From assembly GCA_030142905.1 (NCBI GenBank), contig JASJOG010000109.1, positions 728,001 through 792,000 on the forward strand: 64,000 nt of DNA, written 5' to 3'. This DNA comes from Heliopora coerulea (taxonomy: Eukaryota; Cnidaria; Anthozoa; Scleralcyonacea; Helioporidae). Position 1 is the first letter of the stretch. Each line of letters opens with the position of its first letter. Below, one piece after another: positions 10,201 through 19,102 of this stretch. The notes beneath the pieces are model-generated. The model did no database searches. It was not told where the DNA came from and saw only the letters and a program-made list of their open reading frames with translations. The position numbers and the translations under genes are program-made.

Positions 10201-13143
10201 CGAGACTGTTTTATCAGGTTTCTTTTTAGTTTGGTAGTTTATTTTCGTCAAAAGTATAACCTGTAACTCAGTTTGACTTTGTTGAAATATATTTGAAATT
10301 CTTAAACTCATTTCATTGAAGGCACGTTTTGTGTGTATTTTCAATAAGTAAAATTTTCAGAAAATGTAAAAAGTCGTGTGGGAGACTAAAACTGACGTAC
10401 AAGCCCGCATAGCGGACTAAATCTTACGTACAAAATTTCTGTCCATGGGCGGACATCTTGGCTTCACATTTCATTGGCCAGTTAGCATTCTAGATATGGA
10501 AATTGAGTCCACTGGTGTATCCTACTTCTCCAAAATGCAGTATATCCAAAATCAAACATTGAAAATTCGACGTACCCAGATGGCCTCCTCAATAGAGTAG
10601 GAAGACCGCGGGAACTTGATTGGTCCATTGGTCTAAATCAAGTAGGTCTTGCTAGAGTCCAAACCTACGTACCAGTAATAGAAGTCCTAATGTGCAAACA
10701 TCTAGCAAAACAAACGTATAGAGTTTGAATTATTCGTATGTTGGACGATGTTATTTCCTAGTCAAACACAGTCTATCAGGATAAAACATACAAATTTTGG
10801 AAAAAGACTAGATAGCCATTAAAGTTCCGAATTGCGTTAAAAGGAACCTTATTGCATGTGTCTTGTCAATTCATGTTTGCCATGCGCAAATTACAAGAGT
10901 CATTTACCTCATACTTGATGACTCAGCAATGCCAATTTCATTATTTCCTCTAGTCCGAGGTGAAAGAGTGGTATTTTCCGTCTTCATATGATGTGGACCT
11001 GAACGAAGCAAGGCATCTCATCCTTAATGCGGATACTGACAAGGTTTGTGGCGAAAGTCTTGTACTTTTAAATGTTAATGTCGGCCTAAATTAGTTCTGC
11101 TTACTTTTGAACTTACGTAAATCCTAAAGTAAGCTCCCCGGGGGACTTACTTATTTCAAGCTTATTTGAAGGGGGGGGGGCTTGTCAGAGAGGGAGAGCG
11201 TAATGGAAAGGAAAGGCTTATATAATTTCGCCAAGTGTGGGAAGGTTAGCTGTGAAGATCAAGAATTAGTTGGAAATTTGCTAGAGAACCGTCGTCCCTA
11301 TTCCGTCAAGTTTTTCTCATGAAGATTATCACTTAGAATTTTCACCGACGGTAGTGAGGATTCCAGAGGACGAACCAGACTGCTATACTGCTTTCTCAAA
11401 CGACCAGAAAATAGTACCTGTACTACATAAGGAACTAGAACGCAAGTACTGTATGTTAGTTTGTGCACGGACTGGTGCAGTAAAAAATACACCAATCATA
11501 TTGTCTGTCGGTAATTTTTTCGGAACCGAATATAGGAGGGAGGCATAATAAATTTCTTGCTCCTAAAAGGGAGCTAATTTGAGAGGGAAGCTTGATAGAG
11601 GATTTACAGTAATTTACGCCTAGCTTAGACGTCAATATTCTGATTCAACTCAAAGTTGTATCTTAACAACCTCTTGTTGCAACACGGTTTTTGTTGAACC
11701 TACCTTGAAAATAACTAAGACTGATTTAGACCTTCACTTTTTGACTGAATAATTTGATAATTAAACGAGTTCATGTTAGCTACGTGGCCTAACGGAAGTT
11801 CATTTTAATAAATTAATAAGATGATAGGTGAACGTTCGTCAAGCTCTGTCCTCAGAAAAACGATTTCTGGGCCCCAGGCGCGGATCGAACCCGTAACCTT
11901 CTGATGACCGGTGAGACACTCTAACCATTGAGCTACCAAGACTCAGATGGTGAGCTAAGGTGCAAGTTCGACATACGTGCGACCTAAGTGGAGGCCACTG
12001 TATGTTAATAATGATTTCGTTTTTCCATAAGATCATAGAAGCACAAGTGCTAACAAAGACGTCAAGTAAACGACAAATTTCTATATTGCATACATGTTTT
12101 GGCAAAACTCATGCCATCTTCAGTGCAAATGATAATAGGTTATTTACAAGCGATGTTTATATGTGACCTGATAAACATTACAAGTGTATAACTCATATAT
12201 CGCTTGTAAATAACCTATTATCATTTGCACTAAAGATGGTATGAGTTTTGCCGAAACATGTATGCAATAAAGAAATTTGTCGTTTACTTGAAGTCGATAT
12301 CGTTTTTCTGAGGATAGAACTTGACGAAATCGTTCTTCTGAGGGTAGAGCTTGACGAACGTTCATCTAACATCTTACGATATCTCCAAACTCCCACACTT
12401 CTGAAATATATCTCATCCATATCACTGTTAACATGTAGTGGCTTCCGCTTAGGTCGCACACATGTCGAACTTGCACCTTAGCTCACCATCTAAGTCTTGG
12501 TAGCTCAATGGTTAGAGCGTCTCACCGGTCATCAGAAGGTTACGGGTTCGATCCCCGTTTGGGGCTCAGAAACCGCTTTCCGGAGGATAAAGCTTGACGA
12601 ACGTTCATCTGTCATCTTAAGATATCTCCAAGCTTCCACATTTCTAAAATTTATCTCATTATTTGTTTGTCTACTTATTAATTACTCACATGTGAATAGA
12701 AATATAACTGTTATCCCCTCTGTAATTTCATCCACACTGTACATGTGGCATGTAGCAACGAAACGTCTGTAAAATTATTCTCAAACTTACCGTTTGCCTC
12801 ATTTATTCATGAGTTTCCACCTTAAGATGTTGAGTTGGGGCTCTTATTTTCTTACTACGACTACGTTCTCTGCCAGGAAAATCCATAGCTGCGTGTATGT
12901 AAATATATGAAGGTGAGATTTGGCATCAGTAATTTCATCTGATAACAAACTGCTACCCTAACACCCCCATTAACGAACTGCCAGATGTGGTTCGCCCACT
13001 GAAGTAAAGGATATTCTAATTTTTTTGTTAAATAGAATGGAGTTCTCACCAAAAAGGAAATCCTTGAGAACAGTGGAATTTTCATCGGGAGCAAAGCAAC
13101 CCACTGGGGAGAGACGTTGAAACGACCAACTGACGAACTATAA
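1044..13143 (+). CDS. Reticulocalbin/calumenin-like (CREC family) ER calcium-binding protein, six exons
   Basis: Exons 1044-1237, 3408-3607, 5910-6125, 8200-8267, 10954-11043 and 13036-13143 join in frame with matching phases to give about 291 residues (human calumenin has 315). Residues 1-19 form a signal peptide with core PLMFVLLGCLV. EF-hand loops lie at 72-83 (DVNGDGNITENE), 152-163, 189-200, 217-228 and 253-264. The second hand, around 111-122, has Ala and Lys at calcium positions 1 and 3 and is probably dead. The loop at 152-163 has Asp instead of Gly at position 6. The protein ends in TDEL, a plausible variant of the KDEL/HDEL retrieval signal. The AFLGE..K.FD.LT.EES block and the WYFPS / GS.AT..GE tail are CREC hallmarks. 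It likely acts in the ER lumen in calcium-dependent folding or trafficking. The start at 1044 is chosen because the signal peptide begins there. Family assignment is firm; orthology to one CREC member is not. Confidence 0.93.
1889..2184. repeat. Foldback plus tandem-duplicated repeat in intron 1
   Basis: Bases 1889-1951 and 1971-2024 are inverted copies meeting around AACGTTTCGAGCGAAGACCC. The right arm with its flank (about 1972-2061) is then repeated directly about 124 bases further on (about 2096-2184). Looks like a MITE with an internal tandem duplication. Intron 1 spans 1238-3407; nothing else is recognisable in it. Confidence 0.75.
3408..3607 (+). CDS. Reticulocalbin-like exon 2 (EF1 and degenerate EF2)
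   Basis: Acceptor AG at 3406-3407; donor GTAAGG at 3608. Encodes canonical EF1 (DVNGDGNITENE) followed by ELSDWIK, as in calumenin. It then encodes a second loop where only the DG and final Glu survive (KEDGLLSWQE). The exon leaves one base (G), completed to Asp by exon 3. Confidence 0.92.
4239..4398 (+). repeat. 88-base tandem duplication in intron 2
   Basis: About 72 bases starting GAG(T/C)ACTGGT recur 88 bases downstream (4239 and 4327) with only a few substitutions. Intron 2 (3608-5909) otherwise appears as AT-rich, non-coding sequence, including an A/T-only low-complexity stretch near 5755-5820. Confidence 0.75.
5910..6125 (+). CDS. Reticulocalbin-like exon 3 (EF3 and EF4)
   Basis: Acceptor after TCTGTTAAG; donor GTATAA at 6126. 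Encodes the R.RRKF..AD segment before EF3 (DENKDDKLTVEE), the linker with YRHP, and EF4 (DANKDGVASFEE). The RRF-AD and HPE-like patterns are diagnostic of CREC proteins. It leaves a single G for exon 4. Confidence 0.92.
7763..7915. repeat. Foldback element in intron 3
   Basis: Two arms of about 50 bases (7763-7812 and 7866-7915), both containing GTGTTCTTCC or its complement, are imperfect inverted copies around a spacer with GAGGCAAAGCCGAG. MITE-like. Intron 3 runs 6126-8199 and has no supported coding sequence besides. Confidence 0.65.
8200..8267 (+). CDS. Reticulocalbin-like exon 4 (first part of EF5)
   Basis: Encodes SEDNIKRDFNYRDKNQNGVLEV; the EF5 loop is completed by Ser-Glu from exon 5. 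The donor GTACGT at 8268 is preferred over GTGGTA at 8265 because only the former gives a 12-residue loop. The acceptor is ambiguous: AG at 8198-8199 or the stronger pyrimidine-backed CTTTCTAG ending at 8190. Both keep frame, and the second would add three residues (Asp-Thr-Thr). Confidence 0.85.
9880..10482. repeat. About 600-base element with inverted arms, intron 4
   Basis: The segment from GGCCAGGCAAAAAGTGAAGCC near 9880 to about 9998 reappears inverted at about 10370-10482, sharing GAAATTTTGT and CTTGTACGTCAGTT. A single arm of the same family lies at 23,200-23,312. The long frame across 9565-10083 has no domain resemblance and runs into the repeat, so it is not called as a gene. Confidence 0.7.
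10954..11043 (+). CDS. Reticulocalbin-like exon 5 (end of EF5, start of EF6)
   Basis: Thirty codons, phase 0 on both sides. Acceptor TTTCCTCTAG ends at 10953; donor GTTTGT at 11044. Encodes SEVKEWYFPSSYDVDLNEAR, matching the W.LPSDYDHAEAEAR block of calumenin, then the first four residues of the EF6 loop (DTDK). Confidence 0.9.
11870..11942 (-). repeat. tRNA-like unit, left arm of copy 1
   Basis: On the minus strand this has a 7-base acceptor side GTCTTGG, A-box-like TAGCTCAATGG, an anticodon-loop region containing CCGGTCA, and B-box GGTTCGATCC, with tRNA spacing (73 bases). Position 33 would be C rather than U, and the 3' half of the T stem is changed. It is read as a tRNA-derived repeat, not a functional tRNA gene. 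Confidence 0.65.
12494..12566 (+). repeat. tRNA-like unit, right arm of copy 1
   Basis: Acceptor GTCTTGG pairs with TTGGGGC (mostly wobble); D-stem GCTC/GAGC; anticodon stem TCTCA/TCAGA with one mismatch; T-stem ACGGG/CCCGT with TTCGATC loop. The apparent anticodon is GGT (Thr), but U33 is replaced by C. A and B boxes for RNA polymerase III look intact. Confidence 0.65.
12660..12855 (+). repeat. Solo arm of the 51.4-51.8 kb foldback family
   Basis: Shares CACATGTGAATAGA, GCAACGAAACGT, and a tail (CCACCTTAAGATGTTGAGTTG...GGCTCTTATTTT) with the right arm of the inverted-repeat element at 51,407-51,832. The opposite arm is missing or too diverged to see. Confidence 0.6.
13036..13143 (+). CDS. 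Reticulocalbin-like exon 6 (EF6, C-terminal TDEL, stop)
   Basis: Starts with NGVLTKKE, finishing EF6, then the FIGSKATHWGE segment conserved in calumenin/reticulocalbin, and ends in TDEL followed by TAA at 13141-13143. Acceptor AAATAG ends at 13035. Confidence 0.92.
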   Translation, partial: NGVLTKKEILENSGIFIGSKATHWGETLKRPTDEL

Positions 13144-15159
13144 CGAAACGGAAAAATCCCTTTGAAGTAATGCTATATTACTGGAGATGCAGAAAGACGC
13201 TTGCGCTGAGCCAGATGCGATGTTGGTCCGGTTGTTTAGAAGTTTGTTGACGTAATTCTGGGTTAATGATAACTTTTCTGTGGACTGGGGACGAGCTGGT
13301 ATCTTAAAAGCTACCGCACCAGTCCAATCATTTGCCCACCGATTTGAGCTTAAAATTGACCTACTAATAGGTCAAAAAAAAAAAAACCCAACAACTCAAG
13401 AATAGGTTATGAAATATCGCAACAAATTGGATAAAGCAGTTTGTTAAAAACAACATTGGCCGATATGTTTAGGCATATTGATTTTACGAGAACGAAACAG
13501 GATGAAGTGAACCTAAAAAATAGCCGGATGAAGACACAGATTGAAAGGCAAGGTGCGTTATAAACCCAGGATTCACGTAAATCACTTGTAAACACACGGG
13601 CCATGATCTTCGCTTGCAGTCAACCGCATTTGCTATGCACACGGAATACAATATTTGAGATCGCAGATATCTGAAACCTCTTTTGCTCCATGCTTGTGCT
13701 TGCTTCATTTAGGTTACTAGTGTGCTTTCAAAAGAAAAACTGTTATCTCAAACAACACAAGAAACAAATTAAAATAAAAAAAATTTAGCAAACTGGTTTT
13801 TGTTTTGTTATCTATTTAGAGATAGGTTTCTTACCAAAACAAAGCAAGTTTGGTAACCAATTCACGTACCTTCGTTCCCGAGATAAAGGTAACTGACTGT
13901 CTTAGCTCATAATTAAGCAGCTTTCCCGCAGATTTCTGTGAAAAACCTGTTTTCTTTATGCCTTTTTAAAAACAAAAAAGTAATGGACGTCGTCTTTCGG
14001 GTGTTGCAATGACTTTTTTCAAATCTTGGTTGAATTAACATGAAATTTAATCTCGTTTAAGACGGAGCTAAACATTCGGATGCTGTTGTAGAATTGTTGG
14101 CTGGTAATGTTCAGACGGAGGCTAAACTGCTTCCACGTAGACATTTCTTCGTATAAACTGAACAAACGTCTCATTAGTTCCAGTCGTGAGTCCATGAGAA
14201 AAAAGGAAAAAGTCGCTTTGCGTGACAAATTTTGTTTGGTGGGAAACGGTCTTAACTCTCATTCATTCGAAGCCAGGAATAAGTATAGGTTATTTTGAGG
14301 CAACGAGGGGGACATGTGATTTAGTCGATTTTAAACAACAATGTTCAAACGTTTAATCAGACGTTTGCTCGACCTTTTTAGTCCCACAGGTAAATACAAA
14401 ACAATACTTAAAAGTATTCAGCCCAATTCATAATGGTGCTTCTTTTGTTTTCAATTTGAGATGATTTGCATGAATGCGTGGTGTCTCAAGAGGACAACGA
14501 TCTTTGCGAGCCGAAATGCAAATTCGGACCACTTTGTCAGTATTTCGTTCATCGAAGAAGAAACTAGCTTGGGTTCGTAGATTAAGTTTGCGGCTTTAAA
14601 ATGAGGAAAAGAAATGTTTATTATGAGTAGTTCTTGCTGGTTCCTGGTAGAGAGCAACTTTGGCGACTTCAGTGAAGCATATGTGCAACAATCAACGGTC
14701 TTAAAGCGAAAATCCTTTGAACAAAGAGTCAGTAATTATCAAATCAGTCAATGGCGAGAGGTTGTTTTTCTGGTGAGGAGGAAAAACAGCTGGCTAGGTG
14801 GTAAGTATTGTCAGAAAGTGTTTGCTCATTCTTTTAGTTTACTTTCTCATGAAGATTTATCATTTTTTGTGGAAATGGAGGAAAAGACGCTCAGTTTAAC
14901 CAAAATCTTCTGAACTTAGTTCGTGATCACCCTGGTCCTATTTTGATGCGACATGAGTAATAGGATCTCTAAATTCTCCTAGCGCCGTTTTTGCGAAGTT
15001 CATCGGACGGATATGTCCTAGCAAGAAAACAGCACCGTTCACATCCACTTTAAGCAACCCGAGGTCAAATTTTATTTGCTAGATAACGCAGTATGATGGA
15101 TTAATCGCTATTCGGTGAATAAGGTTTAAACTTTGTAAAGGTAAAAACTGGGTAAAGGG
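13144..15159. other. Intergenic, no gene recognised
   Basis: Follows the reticulocalbin-like stop. An AATAAA hexamer at 13773-13778 on the plus strand could end its transcript, but this is weak. A frame at 14614-14913 has no family resemblance. A fragment around 14290-14320 (ATTTTGAGGCAACGAGGGG) is shared with 55,598-55,630. Confidence 0.45.
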
Positions 15160-15712
15160 CTGTTTGCATGTGCGATTTTGTGCCTTGTGATTGACATCTT
15201 GGAGTATGTGTTAGACTGACGAGAGCGTCGAGCAGTGGCGTAACTAGGAATTTTTAGCTGGAGGGCAAACATTAAAGACTTTCTGACAAGTGGGCGCGGT
15301 CATATGGGCGTGACCCTGTAACAAAATGTCATTACCAGTTTAATTCATGCATTACAAGTGTCTAATCTAAGTGCAGAATTTGTGGAAGAAAGGGAAAGGT
15401 TTATCATTGGCACTTAAGGTGTTACTCCATGCTCCTTGCCAAGGCCAAGATTGTCATACGCAATGTCGGAATTTATCTTGAAAGCTCGCATGGAAATTTC
15501 CGAAATGGAATCAGAATTTTCCGACAGATGACTATCCAGATGTCGTGAGGGGGGCAACCGGCCCCCTGCCCCCCTAGTTACGCCGCTGGCGTCGAGCAGA
15601 TATCAGCGAATCATAAGCGGATATCTTGCTGCATAGACTGTCACGAGTCTATTACATACACCAGGGTGACAATCGCAACGTGTGAAATCGCACGTGTGAA
15701 CGATCCTTAACA
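15160..15712 (+). repeat. Dispersed repeat interrupted by a hAT insertion
   Basis: Sequence 15160-15232 plus 15597-15712 joins into one copy of a repeat that also occurs inverted at 17,310-17,450 and, more diverged, at 52,868-53,075. It includes TTGACATCTTGGAGTATGTG and a distal ACATACACCAGGGTGACAATCG. The 356-base insert sits inside it. Confidence 0.75.
15233..15588. mobile_element. hAT-type non-autonomous element, 356 bases
   Basis: Starts CAGTGGCGTAACTAGG and ends CCTAGTTACGCCGCTG, forming terminal inverted repeats. It is flanked on both sides by the identical 8-base target duplication GCGTCGAG (15225-15232 and 15589-15596). An 8-base duplication with CAG-type ends is the hAT superfamily signature. 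No transposase frame. Confidence 0.88.
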
Positions 15713-15842
15713 CTGTTCACTAACTGAAACTTACTTGTCGAATAAGCATTCCGAACATCGTACAAGCGATATCAGAAACTGGATTCATTGCGAGAGAGGC
15801 GGGCTACTCAACACTTAAGGATTCTCTTGTCCGTATTTCCGT

Positions 15843-16153
15843 CATAGGCGTAGAGTATAGGGGGCTAAAGGGCTTCAGCCACCCCAGAAATAGCTTTGGA
15901 GGGTCTTAGCCCCCTGGGAATTTTTCGTGTTAGATATTCACGAATGGTAGGGTTACTGACATGCTGGTTGGGGTAATATAACCGTCAAAGCCTTATTTCT
16001 TCAAGCCCATAGTACCTGTCATACACCCGAGAAGATGAGCTAAATCCAAAATCGAAATTTGAAATCTTAGGAACAAATTATTCACCAATCGTGTAGTCAA
16101 ACATTTCCGTTTTGGTTTTAGCCCCCTGAGAATAGAAAAACTTTACGCCTATA
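15843..16153. mobile_element. hAT-type non-autonomous element, 311 bases
   Basis: Ends CATAGGCGTAGAGTATA / CTTTACGCCTATA; flanks ATTTCCGT and ATATCCGT form an 8-base duplication with one change. The left end (GGGGGCTAAAGGGCTTCAGC) matches the inverted element nested at 58,990-59,316, so they are one family. Confidence 0.8.
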
Positions 16154-16479
16154 ATATCCGTGTCATAACGTCCTTGTATGGGACACTATATAGCATCACA
16201 AAAATGTTACATAACGTCACAGGGACTTTATAGAATACCACAGAGGCGTTCTAATTAATTAAATTCCTTACTCAGATTTAGACGTTTGATATTCAATGGC
16301 GTTCAATAAGTTTAACCCTTTCATGCATATTGCTGTAGTACAACAACAAACTACAACAAAAGAACGAATGAAAGAACAAGGTAAAAGAGCAATGAGAACA
16401 AAGAACAAAAGAAAAAAGTTTGTGCAGGAAAGGATTAGTAACTCCAGCGCGTCATAGAAAAGCGACGTGACCTGGAACG

Positions 16480-17036
16480 AACTGGCGTAACGAGGTAAAT
16501 TGCCGCCCTAACGGGAGTGGAAAATGCCGCCCCCCAAAAAATCCCTCGACATATGATGACTCCATTTACAAAGAAAATAGAATGGATTTTTACCTTCTTC
16601 GTTGCTACTATGATTAATTCAACGACCACCATTGTTTCTTGTTTACATGAAGGTCACACATAAATCACCCGTGAAGCCGTGAATCGTCAAGTTCTAGCTC
16701 CCAAGCCTTTGCGGACTTTCAAGATTGCGACACCTAAAGTTCCCTGCTGCCGGACTGAGGTCAAATTTCCCCTACAGGGACTTGCGTTCATGGTCAAATC
16801 TCCCTGGATTGCCCGCACCCCTCTCAGTCAGGGAGAAAACATTGAAAGAGCATTTATGATAGCTATTACACTCTAGTAACATTCTTTTACGCCGCTGCAA
16901 CAAATTAAGCCAGATGTTTTTTTAAACAGTTGTGGGTCTACGTTTTCAGGACACCTATGGCCGAAAATGCTGCCCCCCGAAAAAGTGCCGGCCAGGGCGT
17001 AGCTGCACCTATTGCCCCACCCTCGTTACGCCACTG
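16480..17036. mobile_element. Decayed hAT-type element, 557 bases
   Basis: Left end ACTGGCGTAACGAGG and right end CCTCGTTACGCCACTG are inverted copies, with AAAATGC(C/T)GCCCCCC shared farther in. Flanks CTGGAACG and CTTAAACG agree at six of eight bases. Short frames inside show no transposase motif. Confidence 0.7.
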
Positions 17037-17309
17037 CTTAAACGGAAGGGATTATTTCACGAATTTGATACTTAGATTTTGTCTTGCTCGTGGACTAAAC
17101 GACGATTAACCGTACCTTCTTGTCTTAAAACAAACTTGTGTGATTGACCCGTTATTAAAAATTTCACAATTAAATAAACAAACATAATACTAAGGACAAT
17201 CAAATAAATCTCGACAACTCGTGAACGAAGAGTCATATGGAAGAGTTCTCAACACCATTTGTCGTCACTTCAAAGATTCTTTCAGTATAAGAAAACTTAG
17301 TGCTTTGCG

Positions 17310-17450
17310 ATTTTAATCCTGGTGTATGCAATAACCCCATGACAATCTATGGAGCAAGATACCCGCTTATGGTTCGCTCCAGTTTGTCCTCGATGCTCTC
17401 GTCGGTATAACACATACTCCAAGATGTCAATCGGTTGCCATCGCTGAGTT
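17310..17450 (-). repeat. Inverted, uninterrupted copy of the 15.16-15.71 kb repeat
   Basis: The reverse complement reads TTGACATCTTGGAGTATGTG, then GACGAGAGCATCGAG running straight on without an insert, then CCATAAGCGGGTATCTTGCT, then GCATACACCAGG. It is therefore a paralogous empty site for the hAT insertion at 15,233. Confidence 0.75.
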
Positions 17451-17469
17451 GGCATATTGCCTCATATTC

Positions 17470-17640
17470 TTTGTGAAATGACAATATTTAAAATTTCATA
17501 TGCGAAATGTTAGTATATGAAACAAGTCTTCCATATGTGAAGTAGAAGGTTCACATAGGGAAATTAATTTCACTTATGAAATTTTTAATTCATATATGGA
17601 ATGGAAACATTTTCACTCATGAAATGGTTGGTTAAACTTT
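17470..17640. repeat. TTTCATATGTGAA-type short palindromic repeat cluster
   Basis: Several imperfect units of the form TTTCACATATGAAA occur here. A similar cluster lies at 51,845-51,975 with outliers to about 52,250. AT-rich and degenerate; no coding potential. Confidence 0.5.
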
Positions 17641-17686
17641 TATGTAAAAGGTAGCTCCATACGCCCATTCTACCACACAAGGTGTC

Positions 17687-18574
17687 TCATACAAAAACTA
17701 AGTTGTCTTCTTCAAAAAGAGAACTTGAGCGACGTTTACCATTTGTAGGATAAGATTCGGTAATAATCTCTTCCAGCAGTAAAACATTTCCATCTGGATC
17801 CCTAGTTTTCCACAGACGTGAGTTTATCTTCTCCGGAGGTGACTGGAGATGACATCTAATGTCATCAAGCTTCCGAAATTTCAAACGTAGTGCTGCTGAC
17901 GTGGTACATTGCGGTTTCATGACGAACAGGCTCTTCAGAGATAAATGAATTTCTAAACCTGGATGCGTGTAGACAACGAAGTAGCAAAATCCAGGTCTTG
18001 ATACTGTGCACGATTTCCCTATAAGTGTTTCGTAGTATTTTCTCATTCTTTCGAAATCACTGACAAAGATGTTGAAACGTAAAAATTCGCTTCCGTGGTG
18101 TATTCGCCCAAGTGCCCACAGTGGAAGTCTAGGATCAAGCTCATAAAAATTCTGTGTAGCAATAACTTTTGAATCAATTTTATTTAAAAGCTCGACGTGG
18201 TGGTGATATTGCCAAGGAGGTGAAGTCATAAGTTCCGTTTCGTAACTCTTATCGTCAGGCATACTGCTGTGGTATCGCTCTTCGTGGAGAAATAGGATGA
18301 CACTAAGGGACTGGGTCCGAAACGTGTCAACCTCAGCCTGACAATACTCGCTCGGACTATTCAAGTCCAGGATACGTAGAGGAGAATTGGCATCCTGACG
18401 AATTCTTATAAATCTCCACGCCGGATCGAGATGTCGGAGAATTTTTCCTAGAACGCGTCTTGTCGAGGGGATTTCTTTTCTTGGTAAGCTTATATCCAGT
18501 TTACACGAATATAAATTCGAGATTTTCCTTCCCTTAGCTTCGTCTTTCACTGTTTGCCCGGTCCCCGTTTCCAT
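17687..18574 (-). CDS. FAM124-like protein, single uninterrupted frame
   Basis: A 295-codon frame on the minus strand. The middle and C-terminal parts resemble vertebrate FAM124A/B. Matching blocks are SVILFLHEE (about 90-98), SPPWQYHHH, QNFYELDPRLPLWALGRIHHGSE with its hydrophobic continuation, CYFVVYTHPGLEIHLSLKSL, and the RDPDGN..LLEE tail. That part is a glyoxalase/dioxygenase-like fold in this family with no known catalytic role. The biochemical function is unknown. The start ATG at 18574 is the first after an in-frame stop about 60 bases upstream, so a complete single-exon protein is possible. An acceptor-like TTTGCCAG just upstream leaves a 5' exon possible. Vertebrate FAM124 genes have introns, so the intronless frame may reflect retrocopying. 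No N-terminal signal or membrane segment is seen. Three hAT elements lie just past the 3' end. Confidence 0.85.
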   Translation of the reverse strand: METGTGQTVKDEAKGRKISNLYSCKLDISLPRKEIPSTRRVLGKILRHLDPAWRFIRIRQDANSPLRILDLNSPSEYCQAEVDTFRTQSLSVILFLHEERYHSSMPDDKSYETELMTSPPWQYHHHVELLNKIDSKVIATQNFYELDPRLPLWALGRIHHGSEFLRFNIFVSDFERMRKYYETLIGKSCTVSRPGFCYFVVYTHPGLEIHLSLKSLFVMKPQCTTSAALRLKFRKLDDIRCHLQSPPEKINSRLWKTRDPDGNVLLLEEIITESYPTNGKRRSSSLFEEDNLVFV

Positions 18575-18774
18575 AATTGCTTCGCTGGCAAAGTAGTTAA
18601 AATGAGGAAAAGTATAAAGTCACAAACCTGAACCCAATAACAATTTGAGAAGAAATAAAACGAAGGACAATCCAAGTAAGTTCATATTGTTAAGCAATGG
18701 AATCAGCTACCATTCCAAAGTAAGAAGAAATATTCGTTTTGTTGCGGAAAAACCCCTGGTCGATATAAATCGGA

Positions 18775-19102
18775 CAGTAAACCTCGCCTAAGTCGGATTC
18801 GATTGTGCATCAGAATTTCATCCGAGTTAAGCAAAATCCGAGTTATGTGTTACTCGGCCTATAAATGTAATAACAACTCGACGAAGTGTTAGAACTTTAT
18901 TAAAGCTATTACAAGTAAAAGGAATATGATTTTCACCGAAAATATCAACCACGCTCCTGGCACACTACCGTCCTCTGCTCTGCGCAAGTCACTACAGGTA
19001 GCTCATAGCTTACATAAAGTTAGAAATCAACGGGACTTTTTGATGCATCCGAGATAGCCGAAGATCTGAGTTTAGCGAGTCTGACTTAGGCGATGTTTAC
19101 TG
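18775..19102. mobile_element. Short element with 27-base terminal inverted repeats (pogo/Tigger-like ends)
   Basis: Left end CAGTAAACCTCGCCTAAGTC and right end (reverse complement) CAGTAAACATCGCCTAAGTC continue to give about 24 of 27 matching bases. The CAGTnnAcCTCG...TAAG layout recalls pogo/Tigger mariner ends. The right end abuts TA, but the left flank is GA, so the TA duplication is not confirmed. No transposase frame in 328 bases. Confidence 0.65.

Larger units (their letters stand above)
11820..12615. mobile_element. Palindromic element with a tRNA-like sequence in each arm (copy 1)
   Basis: The ends are inverted copies built on CTTGACGAACGTTCA. Each arm holds a 73-base tRNA-like unit, followed inward by a conserved GGTGAGCTAAGGTGCAAGTTCGA segment and a GTGGCTTCCGCTTAGGTCGC-like segment. 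The core (about 12063-12295) is a further inverted repeat around TATTTACAAGCGAT. No transposase frame is present. Inserted in intron 5 of the reticulocalbin-like gene. The second copy is at 47,877-48,242. Confidence 0.75.

Noticed and set aside
17687..18574. Glyoxalase/lactoylglutathione lyase enzyme
   Set aside because: The fold-like region matches FAM124 better, and no metal-ligand pattern of glyoxalase I could be seen.
18775..19102. Confirmed Tigger/mariner insertion
   Set aside because: TA occurs at the right border only, so the superfamily is left tentative.
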